DNA of 64,000 nt from Moduliflexus sp964602655 (GCA_964602655.1 CAZRSF010000014.1:28499-92498), one strand, 5' to 3'; shown: positions 1 to 9,114, numbered from the stretch's first letter. Notes: generated by a model from the letters alone, not told the origin. Numbers and translations are program-made.

Positions 1-51
1 TCACCTGCGGTACCTCGTTTCAGCAGGCGACGTGTTTAGTTTGACTTTCGT

Positions 52-1062
52 ATGGCAGCAATAACTGAAAAATTAACGGAATTTCCTGTGATCAAAGCGT
101 TTCACAGTCTTGATTACCGCATTCGCACTGCCATGTTTTTAGCGGTATTTATCGCGCTCCCCTGGCTGGTCGGCCCATATTGGACGCAGGTGCTGTTCAG
201 CGTCGGGCTCTATGTCATGATGGGGATCGGCTTGAATGTCGCGGTCGGCTTTGCCGGATTGCTCGTGTTAGGATATGCCGCATTTTACGGAATCAGCGCG
301 TACACTTACATGCTCCTGGTACGGGCGCTTGTTCCTGATCCGAGTCAGGGCTACACGAACTATTTTTGGATGCTGATCCCGATTTGCGTCTTTGTCGCGC
401 TGATTGTCGGAGCGTTGTTAGGCATACCGGTATTACGGACACGCGGCGATTATTTAGCGATTGTGACGCTCGGTTTTGGTGAAATTACCCGATTAGTGCT
501 CAACAATATGGACAGCGTGACCAACGGGCCGCAAGGCTTGACCGGCAAAGCGCCCGCGCTGTTTTCCCTGCAATTCAAAGAACCGATCCATTTCTATTAT
601 TTGATTTTAGTCGGCTGCGTGATTGCGATTTTTGTGGCGGATCGGTTGAATAACTCCCGGATGGGGCGCGCCTGGATCGCCATGCGGGAAGACGAAGATG
701 TGGCGCGAGCGATGGGGATCAATGTGAATAAATACAAGCTGTTAGCCTTTGCCATCGGCGCATCGTTTGCCGGGGCCGGCGGCGCGATTTTTGCGGCGCG
801 ACAGGGCACGATTTTCCCCAGCGATTTTTCGCTGCTGGTCTCGATCAATGTGTTATGTTTGATTGTCATCGGCGGCATGGGAAGCATTCCGGGCGTCGTG
901 CTCGGTTCGATTATTTTGATGGGATTGCCGGAAGCGTTGCGGGAAGTGCAGCAATATCGCTTGTTGGCGTATGGCTTTTTATTGATTATTATGATGCGGT
1001 TCCGACCTATGGGATTTATCCCCTCAGCACGCCGCAAATTGAAATTCGAACGAGGAGAATGA
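52..1062 (+). CDS. livM: LivM, branched-chain amino-acid ABC transporter permease
   Basis: Inner-membrane permease of a LIV-type importer, 336 residues. About eight to nine hydrophobic segments run through it, and the LivM-typical stretch RTRGDYLAIVTLGFGEI lies near residues 127-143, followed by NGPQGLTG. The cytoplasmic coupling loop (GRAWIAMREDEDVARAMG, residues 205-222) is the EAA-like contact for the ATPases. livG starts 7 nt after the stop, so this is the first visible gene of an operon. livH and the binding protein are not in the window and may lie upstream. No strong ribosome site precedes the ATG at 52. The first 51 bases hold no gene I can support. Confidence 0.93.
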   Translation: MAAITEKLTEFPVIKAFHSLDYRIRTAMFLAVFIALPWLVGPYWTQVLFSVGLYVMMGIGLNVAVGFAGLLVLGYAAFYGISAYTYMLLVRALVPDPSQGYTNYFWMLIPICVFVALIVGALLGIPVLRTRGDYLAIVTLGFGEITRLVLNNMDSVTNGPQGLTGKAPALFSLQFKEPIHFYYLILVGCVIAIFVADRLNNSRMGRAWIAMREDEDVARAMGINVNKYKLLAFAIGASFAGAGGAIFAARQGTIFPSDFSLLVSINVLCLIVIGGMGSIPGVVLGSIILMGLPEALREVQQYRLLAYGFLLIIMMRFRPMGFIPSARRKLKFERGE

Positions 1063-1069
1063 CGCACGT

Positions 1070-1837
1070 ATGGAACTGTTGAGAGCGCAACACCTCACCA
1101 TGCGCTTTGGCGGGTTGATCGCCCTGCACGACTTGAATTTCGACATCGAACGCGGGCGCATCGTGAGTTTGATAGGACCGAATGGCGCGGGAAAAACGAC
1201 CTTTTTTAATGTCGTCACCGGGTTTTATTCGCCGACAGAAAAAAGCAGTATCCAGTTCGACGGTAAAGAACTGGTTGGCATTAGACCCGAACAGATCACT
1301 TCCTGCGGCATTGCCAGAACATTCCAAAATATTCGCTTATTCGATAACATGACCGCATTGGAAAACGTGCTGGTCGGGCAGCACTGCCGGATGCGCGCTG
1401 GCACGTGGGGCGCGTTAATTCGAAATAAGACGACAATGATGGAAGAGCGGCGAGCGCATCAACGCGCCTACGAATTACTGAAACAGGTGAACTTACATGA
1501 GGCTGAAGACGCGCTGGCGAAAAATCTTCCGTATGGCGAGCAACGGCGTCTTGAGATTGCCAGAGCGCTTGGCACAGAGCCAAAACTGTTGCTATTGGAC
1601 GAACCATCCGCTGGCATGAATCCGCAGGAGACCTTAGAATTAATCAAACTCATCGAACGCTTGAATAGAGACTTAGGCATTACAATCCTCCTGATTGAGC
1701 ATGATATGCGCGTGGTAATGAATATTTCCCATAAGGTTGTCGTGCTGGATTACGGCAAAAAAATTGCGGAAGGAACGCCGGAGCAGATTCAGAAAAATGA
1801 AAGAGTGATTGAGGCGTATTTAGGGAGGAAACGATAA
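1070..1837 (+). CDS. livG: LivG, branched-chain amino-acid ABC transporter ATPase
   Basis: Cytoplasmic ATPase of the LIV importer, 255 residues, the usual LivG length. Walker A GPNGAGKTT is at residues 36-44, the signature is the LivG-type variant YGEQRRLEIARAL, Walker B is LLLLDEPSAGMN, and the switch His lies in LLIEHDM. The AGMNPQE stretch after Walker B and the long insert after the Q-loop separate LivG from LivF. It sits between livM and livF with gaps of 7 and 3 nt, which indicates one transcript. The start has a GAGGAG site at 1051-1056. Confidence 0.94.
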   Translation: MELLRAQHLTMRFGGLIALHDLNFDIERGRIVSLIGPNGAGKTTFFNVVTGFYSPTEKSSIQFDGKELVGIRPEQITSCGIARTFQNIRLFDNMTALENVLVGQHCRMRAGTWGALIRNKTTMMEERRAHQRAYELLKQVNLHEAEDALAKNLPYGEQRRLEIARALGTEPKLLLLDEPSAGMNPQETLELIKLIERLNRDLGITILLIEHDMRVVMNISHKVVVLDYGKKIAEGTPEQIQKNERVIEAYLGRKR

Positions 1838-1840
1838 CGC

Positions 1841-2563
1841 ATGGCGAAGTTAGCAGTCAAAAATATTCATACGTTTTATGGCAATATCGAAGCCTTGAAA
1901 GGCGTTTCGCTCTTTGTCGAAGAAGGGGAAATCGTCACGTTGATCGGCAGTAATGGCGCCGGAAAAAGCACGACACTGAATAGCATCTGTGGCCTTTTGA
2001 CGCCTCGCCAGGGGGAAATTTATTTGGAAGAACACCGTATAGATCGCCTCCCGGCGCATAATATTGTCACGCGAGGCATTTCGCAATCTCCGGAAGGCCG
2101 CAAAATCTTTTCGCGGCTGACAGTCATGGAGAATCTTGAAATGGGCGCGTATATCAGAAAAGACAGCGCGGCTGACATAAAACGGGATATCGAACATGTA
2201 TTCGGTCTGTTTCCACGTTTACGCGAACGGGAATGGCAGGTGGCCGGGACATTATCCGGCGGCGAACAACAAATGCTCGCCATCGGTCGGGCGCTCATGT
2301 CCAAACCGCGCTTGCTGCTGCTTGACGAGCCGTCAATGGGATTAGCGCCACTGCTGGTAGATACCATCTTCGAGATTATCGAAACGATCAACAAACAGGG
2401 AATGACGATTTTGTTGGTGGAACAAAATGCCCTGGTTGCCTTATCGATTGCCCACCGCGGCTATGTGATGCAAGCCGGAGAAGTCGTACTCCACGATACC
2501 GCAAAGAATTTACAAGAAAATGAAATGGTACGCCGTCTGTATTTAGGAGAGGAAGGGTTGTAA
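1841..2563 (+). CDS. livF: LivF, branched-chain amino-acid ABC transporter ATPase
   Basis: Second ATPase of the LIV importer, 240 residues. It carries Walker A GSNGAGKST, signature LSGGEQQMLAIGRAL, Walker B LLLLDEPSMGLAP and switch LLVEQNA. The sequence ISQSPEGRKIFSRLTVMENL is characteristic of LivF. The gene starts 3 nt after livG, with the GGAGG ribosome site inside the livG end. It closes the operon, and a strong hairpin terminator follows. Confidence 0.94.
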   Translation: MAKLAVKNIHTFYGNIEALKGVSLFVEEGEIVTLIGSNGAGKSTTLNSICGLLTPRQGEIYLEEHRIDRLPAHNIVTRGISQSPEGRKIFSRLTVMENLEMGAYIRKDSAADIKRDIEHVFGLFPRLREREWQVAGTLSGGEQQMLAIGRALMSKPRLLLLDEPSMGLAPLLVDTIFEIIETINKQGMTILLVEQNALVALSIAHRGYVMQAGEVVLHDTAKNLQENEMVRRLYLGEEGL

Positions 2564-2588
2564 TTTCCCCCTTTTGCTCGCATAAAGC

Positions 2589-2628
2589 GAAAACGCCCTC
2601 TGGAATTTGCTTCCGGAGGGCGTTTTTC
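2589..2628. terminator. Bidirectional rho-independent terminator between livF and the FecR gene
   Basis: An 11-bp stem (AAAACGCCCTC pairing with GAGGGCGTTTT, with further pairs inside) is flanked by A-rich and T-rich ends. It lies between two convergent genes and can serve both livMGF and the FecR-domain gene. Confidence 0.85.
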
Positions 2629-2631
2629 TTG

Positions 2632-3975
2632 TCACGGTTTCGATGGACTCGGCGGCGTCTTCGTCGGCTGCGGAGGCGGTGTCGGCTGCGGCGGCTGATA
2701 CGGTTGCTGCGACTCTGGTTGAGGCGTAGCAGTCGGCTCTGGCGTCACCGTTGCTTTTGGTGTGGCCGTTGCTTCTGGCGTTGGCGTCTCTTCCATCGGA
2801 GTTTCTGATGGAACCAGCGTCGGAATTTCGGTCGGCCATGGTTCGATAGTCGGTATAATCTCGATACCACCGCCTTTTGGTCCTTGGCCTTTTGGTTTTT
2901 TTACTGATGGCGGTTCGACAGGGTTTTCTTGATCGGTCGAGAGTGTGCGCGGTTGTTCTTCTGGTTGTCGCAGCGTTCGACTTTCTCCTTGTTCAGCGGC
3001 AAGCCCGAACGGCACAGATTTGAATGAACCCAGCGGGACATCTTCTCCATTGATGATCACTTTGCCAACATGATTAAACACCATCAGAACATCCCCTTGT
3101 AATTCTCGCTGTTGGAAGGTGAACGCAGCTTTCGCGGCTTCGATTTGCAGCGCTCGTTCTGGCGAAATACCGATTGTGCCTTGTGAATTCGGTTGAATGA
3201 ACACAAGCTGTGAACTCACGTCGCACATCACCGCAGAATCGCCTAAGTTTTCGATTTTCAGGAAATTATCATACAGGCCAATTAATGAAGAGATACCAGT
3301 AATAGCGTTTTCGCTGATCAAGGTAATTCGCCGCAACAGATTCTGCACGTTAACGCCGACGATTGCCCCAGGCGTGTTCAACACGAAATCCATCCCTTCT
3401 TCTCCATCAAGACGAGCGGCAACGCGAACTTCTCCCTGGCCGACCTGCTGAATATCTACTGCCCCTTGCTCTGCGATCACCAAATCGGGAACGCTTCCAT
3501 CTTGAGATTTTTGGACAGTGGCTTGTGAAAATTTGACACCGACAACGACAATTCCCGTCTCAATTTCACAGAGACTTTGCGTCAACCCAAGTTTCGTAAT
3601 TTTGGCGGTAATCGTGCCGAATGCCAGAGAAATTCGCGCGATTCTGCTTTTTTCAGCCTGAGAAATCTGAAGATCTTTCAAGACAATCTGTGTGGCTTCG
3701 CCAAGCCGAAGCAGGCTGCCGTCGTCAAACCACAATTCAGTCGAACTTCCAGACATCGTACGTATCTGATCTCCGGTCTTCAAAGAGGCATCAGCGGCTA
3801 AAGGCTGCCATGACATCTCTCCTGCCATCATAACCTCAATTGTTCCATTCATGTTTTGAGGAGTCAGCATAGCCTCAGCAGCCCCCGCTCCCAGTATACA
3901 TACGAACCCTATCAGTCCAATGATTGCAACGCCCCAATGAGGCATGCGACACATAGCTCGAATAGTTGCCTTCAT
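2632..3975 (-). CDS. FecR-domain periplasmic protein with Pro/Thr-rich tail
   Basis: A 447-residue exported protein. The N-terminus has a basic start and a hydrophobic stretch (about residues 15-35), which is a signal peptide or anchor. Residues 40-200 look like a FecR domain (phrases TGDQIRTMSGSSTELWFDDG and ARISLAFGTITAK). This domain is found in sigma-factor regulators and in many surface or polysaccharide-associated proteins. Residues 345-447 are low-complexity and rich in Pro, Thr and Glu, like a wall or periplasm-spanning spacer. The start at 3975 has a GGGGAGAG ribosome site. It is divergent from the beta-barrel gene, so the two may share control. No sigma factor lies nearby, so classical Fec signalling is not indicated. 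Confidence 0.8.
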   Translation of the reverse strand: MKATIRAMCRMPHWGVAIIGLIGFVCILGAGAAEAMLTPQNMNGTIEVMMAGEMSWQPLAADASLKTGDQIRTMSGSSTELWFDDGSLLRLGEATQIVLKDLQISQAEKSRIARISLAFGTITAKITKLGLTQSLCEIETGIVVVGVKFSQATVQKSQDGSVPDLVIAEQGAVDIQQVGQGEVRVAARLDGEEGMDFVLNTPGAIVGVNVQNLLRRITLISENAITGISSLIGLYDNFLKIENLGDSAVMCDVSSQLVFIQPNSQGTIGISPERALQIEAAKAAFTFQQRELQGDVLMVFNHVGKVIINGEDVPLGSFKSVPFGLAAEQGESRTLRQPEEQPRTLSTDQENPVEPPSVKKPKGQGPKGGGIEIIPTIEPWPTEIPTLVPSETPMEETPTPEATATPKATVTPEPTATPQPESQQPYQPPQPTPPPQPTKTPPSPSKP

Positions 3976-4069
3976 GGTATTCTCTCCCCTCAGAATCTCG
4001 CCGCTTTTCTGAGCAGTCGAAGTTTAATATTATGTGACTTAACATCAGGCAATAGACAATATCTTTCAT

Positions 4070-4098
4070 CCTATACTCTTTTTTTTGCGAATTGTCAA
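4070..4098 (-). promoter_or_regulatory. Sigma-70-like promoter for the FecR-domain gene
   Basis: On the minus strand TTGACA (4098-4093) and TATAGG (4075-4070) are separated by exactly 17 bases, about 95 nt before the FecR start codon. The A-run in the spacer is compatible with a curved promoter. Confidence 0.6.
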
Positions 4099-4169
4099 GT
4101 AATTTTACAGCGCAAACGAGAAATGTGAAGAAATTTATCAGCCCCAATTCTGAATAGCACACTTTTTTC

Positions 4170-4198
4170 TTGACACTTCGCCGTTTTTATACTACATA
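4170..4198 (+). promoter_or_regulatory. Possible promoter for the beta-barrel/SLBB operon
   Basis: TTGACA lies at 4170-4175. TACATA follows after 17 bases, while a better hexamer, TATACT (4188-4193), is only 12 bases away. The position 70-90 nt before the barrel gene is suitable, but the -10 element is ambiguous. Confidence 0.35.
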
Positions 4199-4266
4199 CG
4201 AAATTGGCTCATGAAGATTTTTTTGAATATTATGAATTCTTTTCTTGATGTAAGGGGGATATGGCA

Positions 4267-5496
4267 ATGAAGATCGCACGGCAATCATGTGGCAATGTTC
4301 ATTTGTTAACACATTTTCTGGTCGCCGGAATTGTGTTTTGCGCGATGATCACATCTTATGTGCCTGCCAACGGCATGTGGGTAGGCCAATCGCAAGTCAA
4401 TCCGTTTATTCAAATCGAAGGAACGTATGAATCGAACATTTTCCAAACATATACGGATGAAGAAAGTGATTTTGTGACGGTTATCAGTCCTGGAATTCAT
4501 TTTCAATATCCCACGGCAGAAGACGCTGAAATGAAATTCAGCGCAGATTATCGCGCCGATATTAAAATGTATGGAAATGATGGCGATTCGACGATTGACC
4601 CGGATGGAGAACTCAACACGATTGAACACCGTTTAGGCGCTGACCTCTTCTTTGATCTGGCTTCTGGCGTCGAACTGGCCGCCGGATACGCGTTCAATAT
4701 CACGTCTGTTGCGCCTTCAGCGCCCGGAGATAAACGCGACCCATATAAAGAACACGATCTTTCCGGTTCGGTGGCGTACACGTATGCAGATACCTATAAA
4801 GTCGAATTTGCGTATGACGGCATGTTTCGCAGCTTTGACGATACTGAAAATACGGAAGATGATATTACGCAACATGATGCGCAGGTGATCGGTTTTTACA
4901 AACTTTCGCCCATGTTTTCCGTGCTGGCTGGCGGTAATTATGCGACGATAGATCGTGAACTTCCGTTTTTTGACAGTGATGAATTAAAAGGATATGGCGG
5001 GTTTGAGTATGAGATTACTGGCAAAACGACCGGGCGTCTGAAACTTGGTATGGTAACACGCCAATTCGATACGGAATTGATTGATGATCCGACCGATTTT
5101 TATGCCGATGGCGTCATCTCAAGCGAATATGCCGAAGGGAGCGTCATGAATTTTCGTTTGTTCAGAGAATATCATGACACATCAGCCACAGAACAAACCT
5201 CCGAGAACGGCGTCTATTATATCAGCTCTGGCATTGAGAGCGATATTCGCCACGCCATGCCGATGCTTCCGAATCTGTCACTGTTAGCCAATGTCGCATA
5301 CAGCAAAGACATGTACGATGAAGATGTGAATAACCGCGAAGACAGCGCCTGGGAAATTGGAGCAGGGTTCGATTATAAGTTCTATAAATATATCACGCTT
5401 GGCGCAGGCTACCGCTATATTTCTGCGGATTCGAACATTGATGAGAATGATTATACCAATAGCCTCGCGACCATCAGGCTTCGAGGAATTTTGTAA
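4267..5496 (+). CDS. Outer-membrane beta-barrel protein
   Basis: A 409-residue exported protein with a signal peptide followed by alternating short strands rich in Tyr, Phe, Gly and Asp, such as YAFNITS, YAYTYADTYKVEFAYDG and ITLGAGYRYIS. The pattern resembles the putative beta-barrel porin 2 family often paired with capsule or exopolysaccharide genes. I choose the ATG at 4267 because GGGGG (4254-4258) is 8 nt away, whereas the ATG at 4261 is only 2 nt from it. The SLBB export gene follows 31 nt after the stop, so both probably form an outer-membrane export module. The substrate is unknown. Confidence 0.75.
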   Translation: MKIARQSCGNVHLLTHFLVAGIVFCAMITSYVPANGMWVGQSQVNPFIQIEGTYESNIFQTYTDEESDFVTVISPGIHFQYPTAEDAEMKFSADYRADIKMYGNDGDSTIDPDGELNTIEHRLGADLFFDLASGVELAAGYAFNITSVAPSAPGDKRDPYKEHDLSGSVAYTYADTYKVEFAYDGMFRSFDDTENTEDDITQHDAQVIGFYKLSPMFSVLAGGNYATIDRELPFFDSDELKGYGGFEYEITGKTTGRLKLGMVTRQFDTELIDDPTDFYADGVISSEYAEGSVMNFRLFREYHDTSATEQTSENGVYYISSGIESDIRHAMPMLPNLSLLANVAYSKDMYDEDVNNREDSAWEIGAGFDYKFYKYITLGAGYRYISADSNIDENDYTNSLATIRLRGIL

Positions 5497-5527
5497 GCAG
5501 AACGGTTTCCGAAGGGAGAGAACGGCC

Positions 5528-6649
5528 ATGAATGTCGTATCGTGCGTATTGCTGCTGCGGAAAATGAGCGTATCCGTGTTGATCATGGTCTGCCTGTTGT
5601 GCTGGTCATTCATCGTGTACGCTCAGAATGATGATGCCAACAAAAATTACGTCATCGGATCAGAAGACGTGCTGGATATCAAAATCTGGGATCATGACGA
5701 TCTCAGTCGCACTGTCACCGTGTCAGCAGACGGGTATTTTTCCTTCCCGCTGATCGGGCGACTCAAAGCCGGGGGATTGACGGTTCGCAGTCTTGAAACC
5801 AAGATCGCGCAATTATTGGATAAAGATTATATCGTCAATCCTCAGGTGACAATCACTGTCTCAGATTTCAAAAGTCAAAAAGTCTTCATTTTAGGCGAAG
5901 TCAAAAGTCCCGGCGCGTATTACCTTTCGAAAAATGATACATTGCTGGAAGTCATCTCCAAAGCAGGAGGCGTCACACCGAATGCCGGACGCGAAATTAT
6001 TATCGCGCGTCCGAAAAATGGAACGGCCTCGCTACAACAGCCAGCTATTCTGGATAGTGAAAATAGTCAATTGCAGCATGTGAACTTGCAGGCATTGCTG
6101 GCCGGAGATATGCAGAAAAATGTCGCCGTCCAGGATAATGATACGATCTATGTGCCGAAAGCAAGCCAGTTTTCGGTGTTCGGCGAGGTGCAGAAGCCGG
6201 GATCATATTCATTAGAAAGCGAGACGACGATTCTGGAAGCGATCAGTATTGCTGGCGGCCCGACAGACAACGCCGATACGCAGAAATTGGAACTGTTGCG
6301 CAAAGAAGACGGGGATCAACGCAAAATCATTTTGAATATGAAAGAACTGCTGGCGGCCAGAACCGGCGACGAAGAATTCCTGATTCAAGACGGCGATGTC
6401 ATCTATCAACCGCGCGCCGAATTTTTCTTTGTGATGGGTGAAGTGAATAAACCGGGTACGTATAAATTGGAAGAAGGAACAACCGTCACGAAAGCGATCT
6501 CTTTGGCCGGTGGGTTTACTGACAAAGCAGGTAAAAAGAAGATTAAAATTCTCCGCGAAAAAGACGGCAAACAGACCGAGCATCGCGCTGACCCGAACGA
6601 ATTGCTGCAACCGCAAGACATTGTTCAGGTGCCGCAAAGCCTGTTCTAA
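5528..6649 (+). CDS. Polysaccharide export protein with three SLBB domains (Wza-like)
   Basis: A 373-residue secreted protein. The signal peptide ends near SFIVYAQ, then comes a polysaccharide-export domain (VIGSEDVLDIKIWDHDDLSR, about residues 40-115). Three SLBB domains follow, each introduced by a VxGEVxxPGxYxL phrase (FILGEVKSPGAYYL, FSVFGEVQKPGSYSL, FFVMGEVNKPGTYKL). Wza-type proteins form the outer-membrane exit channel for capsule or exopolysaccharide. The reading frame is open further upstream, but the ATG at 5528 has a GAAGGGAGAG site and the signal peptide. There is no lipobox Cys and no clear C-terminal amphipathic helix. The neighbouring barrel may therefore supply the pore. No Wzc kinase or glycosyltransferase is in the window. 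Confidence 0.85.
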   Translation: MNVVSCVLLLRKMSVSVLIMVCLLCWSFIVYAQNDDANKNYVIGSEDVLDIKIWDHDDLSRTVTVSADGYFSFPLIGRLKAGGLTVRSLETKIAQLLDKDYIVNPQVTITVSDFKSQKVFILGEVKSPGAYYLSKNDTLLEVISKAGGVTPNAGREIIIARPKNGTASLQQPAILDSENSQLQHVNLQALLAGDMQKNVAVQDNDTIYVPKASQFSVFGEVQKPGSYSLESETTILEAISIAGGPTDNADTQKLELLRKEDGDQRKIILNMKELLAARTGDEEFLIQDGDVIYQPRAEFFFVMGEVNKPGTYKLEEGTTVTKAISLAGGFTDKAGKKKIKILREKDGKQTEHRADPNELLQPQDIVQVPQSLF

Positions 6650-6683
6650 ACGAAAATCACAACATCGTTCTTTTGGTTTTTAA

Positions 6684-6730
6684 ATAACGGCATTTCCTGA
6701 GTATTTATCAGGAAATGCCGTTATCATTTT
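6684..6730 (+). terminator. Rho-independent terminator after the SLBB gene
   Basis: A perfect 17-bp stem (ATAACGGCATTTCCTGA and its complement) with a 7-base loop is followed by TCATTTT. It begins 35 nt after the SLBB stop codon. Confidence 0.85.
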
Positions 6731-6952
6731 GCGTATGCTACTGTGCGGATAAAATCGTTAGATCAACATCAGATCAACACACGAGTTGTCAATTTATCTT
6801 TCTTTCCAACCCCCTATAGATAACAAGTATTCCCCGTTTTAAGCGAATAGCTGATAAAAAAATATCGCATAAACTATTATAAAAAAAACACTTATAAAAT
6901 CATACAGAGAAGACACTGAAAAATAAGGAGTTAGCATTAAACCCTTTCTTTA

Positions 6953-7044
6953 CAACATGGTCGAACATAATCGGAAGTGATGAACACTTCCGAGATGCTC
7001 TCGCCGATTATGGGAGGCTACTGAAATGAAGTTCGACCATGTTG
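6953..7044. other. Structured inverted-repeat element of unknown function
   Basis: In the 500-bp gap 6650-7157, a 14-bp perfect inverted repeat (CAACATGGTCGAAC at 6953-6966, GTTCGACCATGTTG at 7031-7044) encloses further pairing. CGGAAGTG (6972-6979) pairs with CACTTCCG (6985-6992), and ATAATCGG (6967-6974) can pair with CCGATTAT (7004-7011). The two inner stems share CGG, so they compete. The flank 6730-6950 is AT-rich and otherwise featureless. An open frame beginning in the right arm (7039) has a lipobox-like start LNGLSGC but runs antisense into potD. The element could be a structured RNA, a small mobile repeat, or the end of a lost gene. I recognise no known riboswitch or ribozyme. Confidence 0.6.
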
Positions 7045-7157
7045 GCGATTTTCCTACTCAACGGCCTTTCTGGTTGTCTGGCGAGACGGAGCGATTCAAA
7101 ACGATCTCGGGATCATGCTCCGGAAGTCCAGACGACCGGTTTGGTTCTTTCAGCCAA

Positions 7158-8201
7158 TCAATGTGTTTTGATTTCCGTCCAGATCGTATCCCACAAACGT
7201 GTTTCTTTCCCCAAATCCTGCACATATTCCAATTTTGCGGCTAACTCTGGGGATAATGCCTCTACGGTTGCGCGCAACGCCGGGTCTAACAGCGGGTACG
7301 CGGCTTTGTTCGCGGATAAAAAAAAGACTTGGTTATGAATGCGAGCGTCCACTTCCGGCTGCAACAGGAAATTAATGAATTGATGGGCTAATTCCTTATT
7401 CTGCGCGGATACCGGTATCGCGAAATTGTCCAGAAACTTTGTGCTTCCTTCTTTGGGAATGACATATTTGATCGCCGGATTTTCTGACGCGGCGCGATAA
7501 ATGTCGCCACTCCAATTATGCACGAGCCAGGCGTCGCCCGACAGCAGCAATTGTTCGGCCTGCCCCGCTAAATATGCTTTGACCAGCGGCTTCTGTTTGA
7601 GAAGCATCTCTTTGGCGCGTTGCAATTCATCGGGATTCTTCGTATTGATCGAACTTCCTGCCAATTTCAACGCGACGCCAAGCGTTTCGCGCACATCGTC
7701 AAGCATCACGATCCGACCGTCGTATTTCGGGTCGAACAGCACGTTCCAACTCTCCACCGGTTCGGTAATTTTGTCAGAACGATAACCGATGCCGACCGTT
7801 CCGAATGCAAACGGGATCGAATATTGATTGCCCGGATCGAACGCTTGATCCAAAAAAACAGGATCAAGATTCGCCATATTCGGCAATTTACTTTTATCGA
7901 GCGGCTCCAACAGCCCCAATTTACTCATAATTTCCACCATGTAATCCGACGGGAAAATCACGTCGAAGCCTGTTGCGCCAGCCTGAAGCTTGGCTAATAA
8001 CGTTTCGTTGCTGTCATACACATCGTAATTCACTTTGACGTCGAACGCTTTCTCGAATTCCGGGATTGTTTGCTCGTCAATATAATCGTCCCAGTTATAG
8101 ATATTCAATACCTGCTTCTCCGCCGCGTTTCCCATGATCGGCAGCGCCAACACCGCTAAAAGGCCGACAAACAACTTCGCGCATTTCTTCCGAATGTTCA
8201 T
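7158..8201 (-). CDS. potD: PotD, spermidine/putrescine-binding protein
   Basis: Periplasmic binding protein of the polyamine importer, 347 residues, the family length. The signal peptide MNIRKKCAKLFVGLLAVLAL ends near GNAAE. The mature start LNIYNWDDYI and the stretch GFDVIFPSDYMVE are PotD hallmarks. I choose the ATG at 8201 rather than the longer frame to 8249 because it gives a clean signal peptide. It is the last gene of potABCD, 117 nt after potC. That gap may allow separate processing or expression of the binding protein. Confidence 0.92.
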   Translation of the reverse strand: MNIRKKCAKLFVGLLAVLALPIMGNAAEKQVLNIYNWDDYIDEQTIPEFEKAFDVKVNYDVYDSNETLLAKLQAGATGFDVIFPSDYMVEIMSKLGLLEPLDKSKLPNMANLDPVFLDQAFDPGNQYSIPFAFGTVGIGYRSDKITEPVESWNVLFDPKYDGRIVMLDDVRETLGVALKLAGSSINTKNPDELQRAKEMLLKQKPLVKAYLAGQAEQLLLSGDAWLVHNWSGDIYRAASENPAIKYVIPKEGSTKFLDNFAIPVSAQNKELAHQFINFLLQPEVDARIHNQVFFLSANKAAYPLLDPALRATVEALSPELAAKLEYVQDLGKETRLWDTIWTEIKTH

Positions 8202-8318
8202 GATATTTTGACGCTGGTCGCGCATACGATCAGCGACAGCCGAGCGCATCCACGAGGCGTTTTTGATGAAATCCAGTCAGATTTTCGACTCCTGGTGAGG
8301 TTGGTTTCGATACAACGT

Positions 8319-9113
8319 TTATTTTCGTTCCAGGCGAGCGACGATCACAACGGCAATAGTCGTCACCAGCAGAAAGATCGTGGAAATCGCATTCACCACA
8401 GGCGTGACGCCGAATTTGACCATCGAATAAATTTTCACCGGCAGCGTAGTGGAATTCGGCCCCTGCGTAAAAAACGTGATGACAAAATCATCAATCGAAA
8501 GCGTGAAACAGAGCAACGCGGAACTGATAATCCCCGGCGCAATCACGGGCAGCGTGACATAGAAAAATGTTTTGTAGCGGTTCGCGCCCAAATCCATCGA
8601 GGCTTCTTCCAGCGAACGATCAAAGCCGTGCAGCCGCGCCTGCACGATGATAATCACATACGACAGGCAAAAGGCGATATGCGCAATGGTAATCGTCGCC
8701 ACGCCTAACGTTCTTTTCAATAACGCAAAAAATGACAGCAGCGACACGCCGACCACGATTTCCGGGATAATCACCGGCATATACACAATCCCTTTAAAAA
8801 TCGCCTTCCCGCGAAACTGATATTTGTGCATCGCCAACGCCGCCATCGTGCCGATAATCGTCGAGCCTGCGGTTGTCAGAAAAGCGATCTCCAGACTGTT
8901 TTTCAAGGCGAGCATGATGGATTGGTCGTGGAATAATTTGATAAACCAATTGAAGGTGAATCCTTTCCAGACAATCCCGCTTTTCGCGGAATTAAAAGAA
9001 AAGATGATCAGAATAACGATAGGAAGATACAGGAAACAATACATCAAAATCGCCCAGGCCATCAATCCCCGGCGTTTATGCGCTAATGATTCCGTTGCAA
9101 GATGATGCGCCAT
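8319..9113 (-). CDS. potC: PotC, polyamine ABC transporter permease
   Basis: Inner-membrane permease, 264 residues with six hydrophobic segments. The EAA loop EASMDLGANRYKTFFYVTLP is typical of the PotB/PotC family, and the C-terminal region SIDDFVITFFTQGP is PotC-specific. It begins 2 bases after the potB stop, so translation is probably coupled. PotC pairs with PotB to form the channel. Confidence 0.92.
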   Translation of the reverse strand: MAHHLATESLAHKRRGLMAWAILMYCFLYLPIVILIIFSFNSAKSGIVWKGFTFNWFIKLFHDQSIMLALKNSLEIAFLTTAGSTIIGTMAALAMHKYQFRGKAIFKGIVYMPVIIPEIVVGVSLLSFFALLKRTLGVATITIAHIAFCLSYVIIIVQARLHGFDRSLEEASMDLGANRYKTFFYVTLPVIAPGIISSALLCFTLSIDDFVITFFTQGPNSTTLPVKIYSMVKFGVTPVVNAISTIFLLVTTIAVVIVARLERK

Positions 9114-9114
9114 A

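Noticed and set aside
6953..7044. Known riboswitch, hammerhead or tRNA at the structured element
   Set aside because: No CTGATGA/GAAA hammerhead core, no T-loop or anticodon geometry and no riboswitch consensus I know of could be matched.
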